24,066 bases of DNA, taken from the NCBI GenBank assembly GCA_039805565.1, contig JBDLTZ010000175.1, positions 1 to 24,066 on the forward strand, written 5' to 3'. Origin of the DNA: CALJIC01 sp039805565. Lineage in GTDB: Bacteria > Chloroflexota > Chloroflexia > Chloroflexales > Roseiflexaceae. This document shows, in pieces, positions 14,946 through 22,174 of this stretch (position 1 is its first letter; every line of letters begins with the position of its first letter). The notes beneath the pieces were generated by a model. That model searched no databases and was not told where the DNA came from. It was given only the letters and a program-made list of their open reading frames with translations. The translations under genes and the position numbers were made by a program.

Positions 14946-17408
14946 TCACGGCCTCACAGCCACGATCCAGCGCGGCTCGATCTCCTCCACCGGCCGATCA
15001 AACATACCGAGCTGCGCGCCGCGGAAGAGCTGGGCGAAGTCCTCCGGCGCGAAGGCCTTCTTCAGCCGTGACGCGTACGATGTGATGAGCGCCTCCAGGT
15101 AGTGCGCCACGTCGTAGTCGCGTGCGTCGTCGAGCGAGGGCGAAGGACGACGGGCGAGAGACTGATGGCCAGCCGAGGGCGCCCCACCATCCTCCTCATC
15201 GAATACCCCTTCGTCCTCGGCCGCTGATCGCTCATCCTCGTCCGCCGGACCATCCTCGTCGGGCAGCCAGACATACCCGCCGCCCTCGGCCTTGTAGCAG
15301 CGCACGCGCTCGCCGGGCGCCCACTCGGTGCGCCCCGCGGCCAGCAGCGCCTCGTAGGGGGCCTCGCGCAGCGACGCGCGCGAGGTCCGGTAGGCCTCAG
15401 GCGTCTTCGTGAGCCTGGAGCGCATCGCGACATCGGCGGCGGGCAGCGCGCGCGCCCGCAGCGCCTCGACAGTCTCCAGGTAGGCGGCGCGCACCCCGGC
15501 CGTGTCCCCAAGCATCGCACAGCGCAGCGCCTGGCGCAGGAAGCGCTCGCCGAAGGGCTCCGAGCGACTGCTGCGCAGCGCCACGCCGCGCACCACCAGA
15601 CGGCCGTCGTAGCCCAGCAGCGCGTAGTTCTTGACCTCATGCGAGAGCATGGCGGCGTAGCGCCCCTCGTACTCCAGCCGGATGCCGGGGTCGAGCGTCG
15701 CCGCCACCTCGGCCACCAGCGCCCGCTCGCGCGCCACGTCCCACCCCTCGGGCAGCGCGAAGTAGACCCCGTCGGTGTCGGCCTCGATCAGCGCCACGCC
15801 GCGCACCCGCAGCTCCCCCACCACGTGCGCCAGCGTCTCGCGCCCGCGACGCGTCACCTCGTCGGCGGCGCGCCGGTCGGCGAACAGCGCCATGTCGCCG
15901 GCGCCCATGTACCCGTAGGCCGAGTTGATCAGCACCTTCATCGCGGCCTGCATCGCGTCGTGGCGGGCAGCGGCGGCGGGATCTGCGGTGTCGCGCGCGG
16001 CGGCCTTGTGGTGCAGCCGTAGGTCGGTGAGCCGGCCGACGATCGCCAACAGCGCACCGAGCTGGTCGCAGGCCGGGCCGATGCGGTGGACACGCATGAG
16101 CGAAGGGTAGAGCGAGGCGATGTCGGCCTTGACCACGTTCCGCGCGATCCCCTCGGCGAACAGGTGCAGGGCTCCGCCCGCGTGCGGCCCAAGCACCGCG
16201 TCCGAGCCCGGGTCATGACGGGGGAGCGCGGCCCCGGCCCGCAGGTAGGCCCGCACCAGCAGCGGCTCGAGGATGCCCATCGCCGGCCCGGCGGAGGCGA
16301 GGCGCTCCAGACGGCGCGGCGCCATCCCGGCCAGCGCGAACGGCGCGCCCATCAGCCGCCGCGAGAGGCCGTCTACCTCCGCCACGTCCTGCAGGGCGTA
16401 GCGCCGCACGGAGTCCGGGTCGCGCCGGTAGGTGGCAAGCACCTCGGCGCCCGGGATGTAGACGCGGTCGGGGTCAGCCAGACCAAAGGCGCGCGCCACG
16501 TCCTTCAGACGGTGGCTCGGCAGCTCACGCGTCACGAAGTCGTGCCGCCGCACCGCGTCGAGGGTGTCCACAAGCTCGCGCCCGGCCACCGAGTAGCGCG
16601 TGCGGCGGCGGGCGCGCGGCCCAGCCCAGGAGGCGTCCTCGTAGCGGGCCGGCTCCGGAGGGCCCTCCGCGCGACCGAGCGCCAGCGTCACGCCGAGCGC
16701 CTCCGCACGCCCCACCAGGAAGGGCATGTCGAAGCCGAACAGGTTGTGGTTCTCGATCACGTCGGGGTCGCGCCTGCGCACCAGGTCGCACAGCTCGCGG
16801 ATCAGCGCGGCCTCGTCCTCCGGGCGTGGCGCCTCGAGCAGCGCCTCCAACCCCTCGCTGTCGCGCACAGCGGCCATAAAGATCCGGCCGCGCGCCGGGT
16901 CCAGCGCCGTGGTCTCGAGGTCCACCTGCATGCGCCGTAGGTCGCCGTAGGTCATGCCGCGGAAGCAGACCTGGCCGGTGCTCATGAGGTACTGCTCCAC
17001 CGGCCCCACGCGGTAGTAGTCCCAGTCCAGCTCATAGAGGCTGGGCACCTGCCGGCCGATGCGCCGCGCCGCGCCCTCGAGCAGCGTGCGCTCCAGCGCC
17101 CGCCCGCTGCGCGCCGTGATCAGGTAGCGGAAGGAGCCCGGCGGCCCCTCCAGCTCGCGGTAGCTGAAGGGGGCCAGGTCGCCGCCCGGGGCGTCCGCCG
17201 GCTGGAGGCCACGCCCGGCGTGCGCCAGGTCATCGAGGGAGGCCGCGAACAGCCACGGCCGGAAGCGCTCGCGCTCGCAGACCGTCGCCCCGGCCACCCG
17301 CCGCCACACCAGCGCCCGCCCATCCCGGTCAGCCCACACCGATACGATACCGGGCGTCGCATCCCAGCCGAACAGATACTCATCGGTTATGTCGCGCGGC
17401 TGCTCCAT
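14946..17408 (-). CDS. polB: Family B DNA polymerase with 3'-5' exonuclease
   Basis: The ATG at 17408 (GGAG 6 nt upstream) gives 820 residues, close to E. coli Pol II. An in-frame start at 17519 would add an Arg-rich, unlikely extension. Exonuclease motifs: Exo I Asp163/Glu165 in QVDLETTALD, Exo II Asp227 in ENHNLFGFDMPF, Exo III Tyr337/Asp341 in YALQDV. Polymerase motifs: A at 429-436 (DIASLYPS), B with Lys491 and NSAYG at 495-499, C with Asp544 and Asp546 in EADTDGVYF, where DTDG replaces the common DTDS. KNYALL and ALRSSRSEPFGERFLRQ follow as in the family. A very acidic stretch (about 716-742) near the C-terminus is unusual. The likely role is DNA repair or translesion synthesis. It stands alone, convergent with the TrkA operon. 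Substitution of Ser by Gly in motif C is the main oddity. Confidence 0.9.
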   Translation of the reverse strand: MEQPRDITDEYLFGWDATPGIVSVWADRDGRALVWRRVAGATVCERERFRPWLFAASLDDLAHAGRGLQPADAPGGDLAPFSYRELEGPPGSFRYLITARSGRALERTLLEGAARRIGRQVPSLYELDWDYYRVGPVEQYLMSTGQVCFRGMTYGDLRRMQVDLETTALDPARGRIFMAAVRDSEGLEALLEAPRPEDEAALIRELCDLVRRRDPDVIENHNLFGFDMPFLVGRAEALGVTLALGRAEGPPEPARYEDASWAGPRARRRTRYSVAGRELVDTLDAVRRHDFVTRELPSHRLKDVARAFGLADPDRVYIPGAEVLATYRRDPDSVRRYALQDVAEVDGLSRRLMGAPFALAGMAPRRLERLASAGPAMGILEPLLVRAYLRAGAALPRHDPGSDAVLGPHAGGALHLFAEGIARNVVKADIASLYPSLMRVHRIGPACDQLGALLAIVGRLTDLRLHHKAAARDTADPAAAARHDAMQAAMKVLINSAYGYMGAGDMALFADRRAADEVTRRGRETLAHVVGELRVRGVALIEADTDGVYFALPEGWDVARERALVAEVAATLDPGIRLEYEGRYAAMLSHEVKNYALLGYDGRLVVRGVALRSSRSEPFGERFLRQALRCAMLGDTAGVRAAYLETVEALRARALPAADVAMRSRLTKTPEAYRTSRASLREAPYEALLAAGRTEWAPGERVRCYKAEGGGYVWLPDEDGPADEDERSAAEDEGVFDEEDGGAPSAGHQSLARRPSPSLDDARDYDVAHYLEALITSYASRLKKAFAPEDFAQLFRGAQLGMFDRPVEEIEPRWIVAVRP

Positions 17409-17506
17409 GGCGCTCTCCGCACACCCCGAACAGACATGCGAGACGATAGCACGGAAGCGAGCGCGCGGCAAGGGGCGCGGCCACCTGCGCAGGGCTTGGG
17501 GTATAG

Positions 17507-18181
17507 ATGACTGGTGCATCGTCGCTTCGGGTTTGGTGGGGACACGGAGTTCTCACCCCTCGTGCGCTCGATGGTCCGGTCGTTTTGTTTCTCTCCGCGA
17601 AGGGCGCTGCCGGCATCCCTGCACCGTCTTCGCCGCCTCAGGCTGGAAAGCTCACAATAGAAGCCGCTCCCACGGCCGGGGTCGCCGTCACACACCCCAT
17701 CTTCACCCGCGACCGCTTCACATGGACCGCCTACCTGCTGCTGTGCTACTTCTCCCACGTCCAGGCGCTGCTCGGCCCGTCCCTGCCGTTCCTGCGCGCC
17801 GAGCTCGGCCTGGGCTACCTGGCTGGCAGCCTCCACCTGAGCGCGTTTGCCGTGGGCATGGCGCTCACCGGCCTGCTGGGCGAGGGCGTGGTGCGCCGCC
17901 CGGGCTTCCGCCGCGCGCTCTGGTCGGGCGCAGCAGGCATGGGAGTCGCGATCATGCTCGTAGCCGCCGGGGGACACGTCGCGGTCGCTATCGCCGGCTC
18001 GGCGCTCGTCGGCGCCCTCGGCACAGACCTCGTCACCGCGCAGCAGGCGTCGCTGTCGCTCAGCACGGCCCGTGGCGGTGGCCTGCGCAGCGGTCGCGCT
18101 TCGGGCAACACGCTACGCAGCGCCTTGAGCGCACGCTACTCCTTGAGCGGCACGATCGCGACCTGGAGCGCGTCACGGTAG
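17507..18181 (+). pseudogene. MFS transporter remnant, N-terminal four helices only
   Basis: The recognisable part, about 17686-18050, encodes THPIFTRDRFTWTAYLLL and then roughly four membrane helices with MFS-like loops (VVRRPGFRRALWSGAAGMG after helix 2; ALVGALGTDLVTAQQASLS). After about 18055 the sequence becomes Ser/Arg/Gly-rich without helices, and the frame stops at 18181 inside the opposite-strand gene at 18136-18459. An intact MFS protein needs about twelve helices, so some two thirds are gone. The start is unclear: only an ATG at 17507 lies in frame, followed by 60 low-similarity residues. A deletion or rearrangement at about 18055 is inferred. It could still be transcribed but is unlikely to transport anything. 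Confidence 0.65.
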
Positions 18182-18459
18182 ACGATCTGCGAGGGGTGCG
18201 GGTTCTTGCGCCGGATGACCTTGACCACCCGCCCCTCGCGGCGCGCGTTCGCCGCCACCCCCTTGCCCACCTGCTCCCACCCCGCATCAGTGAAGTAGAA
18301 GCGGGCGCGCGAGTTGGTGACGCGTGGCATCGTGAGGTCGAAGCCGCCCACGCCGGCCACGAACGCGCCCGCCAGCGGGCTGGCCGGGATGTACTCAACA
18401 CTCCCGTCGTCGCGGCCCCGCGGCGCGTGGCCGGCGTTGCAGAGGATGCGGTAGATCAT
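18136..18459 (-). CDS. Hypothetical protein, 107 residues
   Basis: Start ATG at 18459 with GGGAGGG upstream; an in-frame ATG at 18501 would add 14 residues upstream of that site. The family is not recognised. The protein has no signal peptide or membrane helix. It begins MIYRILCNAGHAPRG, has a central region RARFYFTDAGWEQVGKGVAA and a basic C-terminal part (RREGRVVKVIRRKNPHPSQ) ending QVAIVPLKE. The mix of regular beta-like and amphipathic segments looks like a real compact globular protein rather than a chance frame. Its 3' end overlaps the tail of the broken MFS frame on the other strand, and it is divergent from the Nudix gene. Confidence 0.6.
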   Translation of the reverse strand: MIYRILCNAGHAPRGRDDGSVEYIPASPLAGAFVAGVGGFDLTMPRVTNSRARFYFTDAGWEQVGKGVAANARREGRVVKVIRRKNPHPSQIVYRDALQVAIVPLKE

Positions 18460-18619
18460 CGGCGGGCCCTCCCCTCCGTCGGGCAGCGGATCCTCGCGCA
18501 CACGGACTGAAGCAATCGCCCACGCCGTGCCCGCTGTGATGATAAACGGGCTGCGAGTGCGCTTTCATCCGCCTGACGTGCGGCGCGCTCCACTCAACAC
18601 AGCCGGCGCAGTTTTTGGC

Positions 18620-18625
18620 TACAAT
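18620..18625 (+). promoter_or_regulatory. Possible -10 box for the Nudix gene
   Basis: TACAAT matches five of six positions of TATAAT, lies in an AT-richer patch (GTTTTTGGCTACAATACCC) and is 48 bp before the Nudix ATG. No good -35 element is seen at the right spacing, so an activator or a weak promoter is likely if it is real. Confidence 0.4.
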
Positions 18626-18673
18626 ACCCACATCCGGCTCTTGCGCATGCGTGTGGCCGAACAAGGGGAGAGT

Positions 18674-19081
18674 ATGCCAAAAACAACCGTGGCCGCGATC
18701 ATCACCCGACACGATGGCTCGGACGAACAGGTCCTGCTGACGCGCCGCGCCGGCGAGCCGTTCCGCGGGCAGTGGTGCCTCCCCGGCGGCCACTTCGACG
18801 AGTACGAGCCGGCCGTGGACGCCGTGGCGCGCGAGGTGCGCGAGGAGACGGGGCTCGCCTTCGCGCCCACGTTCTTCCGCTACTTCGACGAGATCATCCC
18901 CGAGATGCAGATTCACGCAGTGGTGCTGGCCTTCCACGGCGCGGCCGAGGGTGAGCTCGTGGCGCAGGAGGAGGAAGTGCAAGAGGTGGAGTGGTTCTCG
19001 CTCGCGGAGGCGCGCGCCATGCCGCTCGCCTTCCGCCACGCGGAGATCGTGGCCGCCTTCGCCGACGCGCCGCGCTCGTAA
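18674..19081 (+). CDS. Nudix hydrolase
   Basis: The ATG at 18674 follows AAGGGGAG and gives 135 residues, typical of a single Nudix domain. The Nudix box GX5EX7REUXEEXGU is complete: Gly-His-Phe-Asp-Glu-Tyr, then Glu, seven residues, REV, R, EE, T, GL, at about residues 37-59. Such enzymes hydrolyse nucleoside diphosphates linked to another group (oxidised dNTPs, ADP-ribose, NADH, sugar nucleotides) using Mg2+ or Mn2+ held by the box glutamates. The TRRAGEPFRGQWCLPGGHFD run is common in MutT/ADP-ribose-type members. The substrate cannot be assigned. It is followed 150 bp later by a DNA glycosylase gene, a setting that suits nucleotide-pool or DNA protection. Confidence 0.88.
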   Translation: MPKTTVAAIITRHDGSDEQVLLTRRAGEPFRGQWCLPGGHFDEYEPAVDAVAREVREETGLAFAPTFFRYFDEIIPEMQIHAVVLAFHGAAEGELVAQEEEVQEVEWFSLAEARAMPLAFRHAEIVAAFADAPRS

Positions 19082-19104
19082 CGAACCGCTGCCTGAGGGT
19101 TCGT
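19081..19104 (+). terminator. Hairpin directly after the Nudix stop codon
   Basis: ACGAACC (19081-19087) pairs perfectly with GGTTCGT (19098-19104) over a 10-nt loop. The stem begins at the last base of the stop codon. A pyrimidine-rich but not T-rich run follows, so it may be a weak terminator or a 3'-end stabiliser. Confidence 0.35.
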
Positions 19105-19231
19105 CGTCTGCTCGTCCGTCGTCACCGCTCGCCCGTCGTGCGTGGGGTGGGCGTGCCAGTGGCGCCCCGCACGCGTGGAGCCGTGCTATCATACACACCC
19201 TCATTCACGATGCGTGCCGAGCGGAGAGCGG

Positions 19232-19795
19232 ATGGCGACCACACGACCCACGCGCGAGGAGCTGGAGCGCGCCTACGGCAGAACGATCGAGGACATCATC
19301 GCCCCTGGCCTGCGGGTGCTGTTCTGCGGCATCAACCCCGGCCTGTACTCGGGCGTCACCAGCCACCACTTCGCCCGGCCCGGCAACCGCTTCTGGCCCA
19401 CGCTGCACCGCAGCGGCTTCACGCCGCGCCAGCTGGCCCCCGCCGAGGAGCGTGAGCTCTTGTCCCACGGCCTGGGGGTGACGAACCTGGTGGCGCGCGC
19501 CACCGCCGCCGCCGATGAGCTTAACGCCGAGGAGATCCGCGCCGGCGGGCAGCGCCTGGAGGAGAAGGTGACGCGGTACGCGCCGCGGGTGGTTGCGGTG
19601 CTCGGCGTCACCGCCTACCGCACGGCGTTCGAGCAGCCGCGCGCCGCTATCGGCCGCCAGCCTGTGCCGCTTGGGCCGGCGCTGCTGTGGGTGCTGCCCA
19701 ACCCGAGCGGGCTCAACGCGCACTACACACCCGCCAGCCTTGCCGACGTGTTCCGCGCGTTCCGCCTCGAAGCCGAGGCTGCGATTGAAGCATAA
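19232..19795 (+). CDS. mug: G:T/U mismatch-specific DNA glycosylase (Mug/TDG family)
   Basis: The ATG at 19232 is preceded by GGAGAG and gives 187 residues; E. coli Mug has 168. Family 2 uracil-DNA glycosylase motifs are present: motif 1 GINPG (33-37), with Asn35 as the catalytic/water-positioning residue, and motif 2 NPSGLN (157-162; NPSGLS in E. coli). HHFARPGNRFWP after motif 1 is also characteristic. The enzyme removes uracil or thymine mispaired with guanine, starting base excision repair, a useful function in a GC-rich genome where cytosine deamination is frequent. TATCAT at 19187-19192 may be its -10 box. A kinase-DinB fusion gene starts 10 bp downstream, so the two are probably co-transcribed. 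Confidence 0.92.
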   Translation: MATTRPTREELERAYGRTIEDIIAPGLRVLFCGINPGLYSGVTSHHFARPGNRFWPTLHRSGFTPRQLAPAEERELLSHGLGVTNLVARATAAADELNAEEIRAGGQRLEEKVTRYAPRVVAVLGVTAYRTAFEQPRAAIGRQPVPLGPALLWVLPNPSGLNAHYTPASLADVFRAFRLEAEAAIEA

Positions 19796-19805
19796 GGCTC
19801 GCGCG

Positions 19806-20798
19806 ATGCCGACCCTCTCCCTGATCTGCGGCCTGCCCGGCGCCGGCAAGACCACCCTCGCCCGCCGGCTCGAGCAGGAGCGCGCCGCGCTGCGCCTCTC
19901 GCCCGACGAGTGGATCGCGGTCATTCTGGCCGACCACGCCGACACCGCCGAGCGCGACCGGCTGCGCGACCCGGTCGAGTCGCTCCAGTGGGACCTTGCG
20001 CGGCGCGTGCTGGCGCTCGGGCGTGACGTCATCCTGGAGAACGGCTTCTGGTCGCGCGAGGAGCGCGCCCGCTACCGCGCAGAGGCCCAGGCGCTCGGCG
20101 CGCGCGTCGAGCTCCACTACCTGGCGGCCTCGCGCGAGGTGCTGTGGGAGCGTCTCGCACGCCGCAACGCGCAGCTCCCGCCCGGGACCTTCGCCGTCAC
20201 CGAGACAGACCTCGATACATGGGCGGGATGGTTCGAGCCGCCCGCCGCCGACGAGCCCGGCTTCGAGACGGTCGTCGTTCACACGCCCGCAGACAACAAG
20301 GAGGAAAGACCCACCATGAGCAGCGACACCCGCCGCGCCCGCATCGACCGCCTCGCCGCCCTCCCGGATGAGCTCGCCGCCCTGCTGAGCAGCATGGTCG
20401 ATGCGCAGCTCGATGCCCCTGCCCCCGGCGACCCGTGGACAGTGCGGCAGGTGGCGCACCATATTGCGGACTCGCACATGAACGCGTTCGTCCGCACCAA
20501 GCTGATCCTCACCGAAGACCACCCGACGCTCAAGCCCTACGACCAGGACGCCTGGGCGCTGCTTCCCGACTCGAAGGCCATGCCGGTCGAGTCCTCGCTC
20601 GCCATCCTGCGCGGCGTTCACGCCCGCTGGGTGCGCCTCTTTGAGGCGCTCAGCGACGAGGAGTGGGGCCGCACCGCCCACCACCCCGAGAACGGCACCG
20701 TCACGCTCGAGGGGATGCTTGCGAGCTACGCCCAGCACAGCGACGACCACCTGGCACAGATGCGGCGTATCCTGGCGGGCGACGGAAGCGACGCCTAG
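19806..20798 (+). CDS. P-loop kinase fused in frame to a DinB-like metal-dependent domain
   Basis: A 330-residue continuous frame. Residues 1-160 form an AAA_33/zeta-toxin-like small-molecule kinase: Walker A GLPGAGKTT at about 9-17, LSPDEW, DVILENGFWSREER, and a typical family ending (TWAGWFEPP). Residues 171-330 form a DinB_2/YfiT-like four-helix bundle with candidate metal-binding histidines in VAHHIADSHMNAF and QHSDDHLAQM. The two are normally separate proteins. Here the junction (about 160-175) looks like a read-through intergenic spacer: an AAGGAGG ribosome site (20298-20304) lies before an ATG at 20316 that would start a complete DinB-like protein. Both a fusion and a separate DinB product are possible. 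DinB/YfiT-like proteins include thiol transferases and hydrolases; the substrates here are unknown. It follows mug by 10 bp. Confidence 0.82.
   Translation: MPTLSLICGLPGAGKTTLARRLEQERAALRLSPDEWIAVILADHADTAERDRLRDPVESLQWDLARRVLALGRDVILENGFWSREERARYRAEAQALGARVELHYLAASREVLWERLARRNAQLPPGTFAVTETDLDTWAGWFEPPAADEPGFETVVVHTPADNKEERPTMSSDTRRARIDRLAALPDELAALLSSMVDAQLDAPAPGDPWTVRQVAHHIADSHMNAFVRTKLILTEDHPTLKPYDQDAWALLPDSKAMPVESSLAILRGVHARWVRLFEALSDEEWGRTAHHPENGTVTLEGMLASYAQHSDDHLAQMRRILAGDGSDA
20298..20318 (+). promoter_or_regulatory. Internal ribosome binding site and start codon for the DinB-like domain
   Basis: AAGGAGG (20298-20304) is one of the strongest Shine-Dalgarno sequences in the window and is 11 nt from an in-frame ATG at 20316-20318. 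It lies at the exact boundary between the kinase and DinB-like domains and so probably still directs independent translation of the second domain. Confidence 0.65.
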
Positions 20799-20801
20799 CA
20801 G

Positions 20802-21069
20802 CTACTGGACCCGGGCTTCACAGGTCAGGCTGAACGTGTCGCTGCCGTCCTGGCCGTAGCACTCGTCCATACCCGCGTCGCCGCAGGTCGTCGTCGCCCG
20901 GGCCGCCCAGTAGCACGTCGTCAAGCTGCCTGCCGCGCAGGAGATCGGCCCCGCCGCCACCCAGGATGCCGTCGTCGCCGTTCGCGCTGTCGAGGTGGAC
21001 GACGTCTCCTGGCGCGCCGTATGGGACGCCGCAGCCTTCCTCGGCATCCCCACCGAAATCGTCAGCCAC
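20802..21069 (-). pseudogene. RTX-type calcium-binding repeat remnant, frameshifted
   Basis: On the minus strand from a GTG at 21069 the frame gives APGDVVHLDSANGDDGILGG and then GADLLRGRQLDDVLLGGPGD, clear GGxGxDxLx nonapeptide repeats of the hemolysin-type Ca2+-binding family. Near 20880-20890 the repeat sense moves to another frame (net +1 or -2 bases). That frame continues GDAGMDECYGQDGSDTFSLT and ends CEARVQ with a stop at 20802, a typical end for short RTX proteins. Joined, the pieces make about 88 residues with no signal peptide, so the gene is probably both truncated at its 5' end and frameshifted. A sequencing error could explain the frameshift but not the missing front. The end is 3 bp from the stop of the convergent kinase-DinB gene. 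Confidence 0.6.
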
Positions 21070-21077
21070 GGCTGGGA

Positions 21078-21899
21078 TCAGTGCTTCGGCAGCTGACGCG
21101 CCACATCCCCCATCCGCGCGAAGGTCACGTCGCCATGGGCCCGGCAGTGGGCGATGAAGCGCTCCAGCATCGCTACCCGGTGCCCGCGGCCGATCACCTG
21201 CGGGTGCAGGGCCACCGTCAGCACCCCGCCATCGACGTGCTCGTGCATCCAGTCAAACTCCTCGGTCCAGATCTCCAGCACCTTGCTCGGCGCCGAGGTG
21301 CCGTTGCGGTATGGGCTGAAGTTGAACTGGAAGTGCACCCAGTCGTCGAGCTCGAACGACATCGGCAGCTCCCACAGCCGCGCCTCGCGCCCCTTCACCA
21401 GCGGCTCGTCGCGGCTCACCCGGTCCCCGATCCGCGGCCGGTAGGGGCGGAAGTCGTCCGCCATCAGGCTTGAGTCGTACAGAAAGCCATACTCCTCCAG
21501 CAGCGGCAGCGTGCGCTCTGACATGTCGGCCGAGGGCGAGCGGTAGCCGAGCGGTCGCACGCCCACGCGCTCCAGCGCGGCCAGCGCCCGCTCCATGTCA
21601 CGCCGCTCCTCATCCGCCGTCTGCCCACTCGGGTCTACGTGGGCGTACGAGTGGTGCGCCAGCTCGTGCCCCTCGGCCAGGATGGCAAAGACCGCCTCGG
21701 GGAAGGATTCGATCGTGTGCCCGGGGGTGAAGAAGGTGGTCTTCAGGCCCTGGCTCCGCAGCATCTCCAGCAGACGCGGGACGCCCACGCGCGCGCCGTA
21801 CTCGCCGCGGTACAGCATGGCGGGCGTCGTATTCTGGTAGCCGAACCAGACCGACATCGCGTCGAAGTCGAACGTCAGGCAGATAGTGCTGTTTGGCAT
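21078..21899 (-). CDS. Polysaccharide deacetylase family protein (PuuE/PgdA-like)
   Basis: The ATG at 21899 gives 273 residues without a signal peptide; an in-frame start at 22034 would add a poor extension. NodB-homology motifs: motif 1 TFDFDAMSVW (Asp11 and Asp13; the first Asp is the likely catalytic base), motif 2 HHSYAH (metal-binding His83 and His87), motif 3 GYRSPSAD (Arg120). A histidine near the C-terminus (VALHPQVIGRGHR) would complete the site. The sequence FDFDAMSVWFG and the absence of a signal peptide point to the cytoplasmic PuuE/HpPgdA-like branch, which includes allantoinase-type and peptidoglycan-deacetylase-like enzymes. The substrate is therefore uncertain. The ribosome site (AAGGGA) is modest. 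It is divergent from the mini-lipoprotein/kinase pair. Confidence 0.85.
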   Translation of the reverse strand: MPNSTICLTFDFDAMSVWFGYQNTTPAMLYRGEYGARVGVPRLLEMLRSQGLKTTFFTPGHTIESFPEAVFAILAEGHELAHHSYAHVDPSGQTADEERRDMERALAALERVGVRPLGYRSPSADMSERTLPLLEEYGFLYDSSLMADDFRPYRPRIGDRVSRDEPLVKGREARLWELPMSFELDDWVHFQFNFSPYRNGTSAPSKVLEIWTEEFDWMHEHVDGGVLTVALHPQVIGRGHRVAMLERFIAHCRAHGDVTFARMGDVARQLPKH

Positions 21900-22174
21900 G
21901 CGCCGTCCCTTGCTCTCAAGTTGCTCGCCCGCCTGCGCGGGCGGCCATCCTACCACAGAAGGCCGGCCGACGGGCTCCGGGGTACGTCCCGACAACCAAA
22001 GCGTATCTGTTTTGGCGCATATCTGTGCACTCACAGCTGCGCGTCCGACGGTATCATCAGGTCAGATTTCGATGCAGGCTCCATCATACCCCCCCGCTCA
22101 CCCCGCTTGCACGAGAGCGCACAGCGCTTCATCCAGCATGTATCCGAGACAGCGTAGAGCCAGTTGTGAGAACA
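21900..22174. promoter_or_regulatory. Divergent intergenic region with a direct repeat
   Basis: This 275-bp region separates the deacetylase (minus) from the mini-lipoprotein (plus). A near-perfect 10-bp direct repeat, GCGTATCTGT (22001-22010) and GCATATCTGT (22017-22026), is spaced 16 bp start to start within its most AT-rich part, suggesting a regulator site or part of a promoter. No clear -35/-10 pair or gene was found. Confidence 0.3.

Noticed and set aside
19593..19805. Longer N-terminus for the kinase-DinB protein, overlapping mug
   Set aside because: The extension is a shifted reading of the mug C-terminus; the ATG at 19806 starts exactly at the kinase beta strand and Walker A motif.
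20914..21097. Plus-strand frame opposite the RTX remnant, ending IPTEIVSHGWDQCFGS
   Set aside because: The composition looks protein-like, but it has no start codon or ribosome site and no recognised family, and the opposite strand has the clear RTX repeat pattern.
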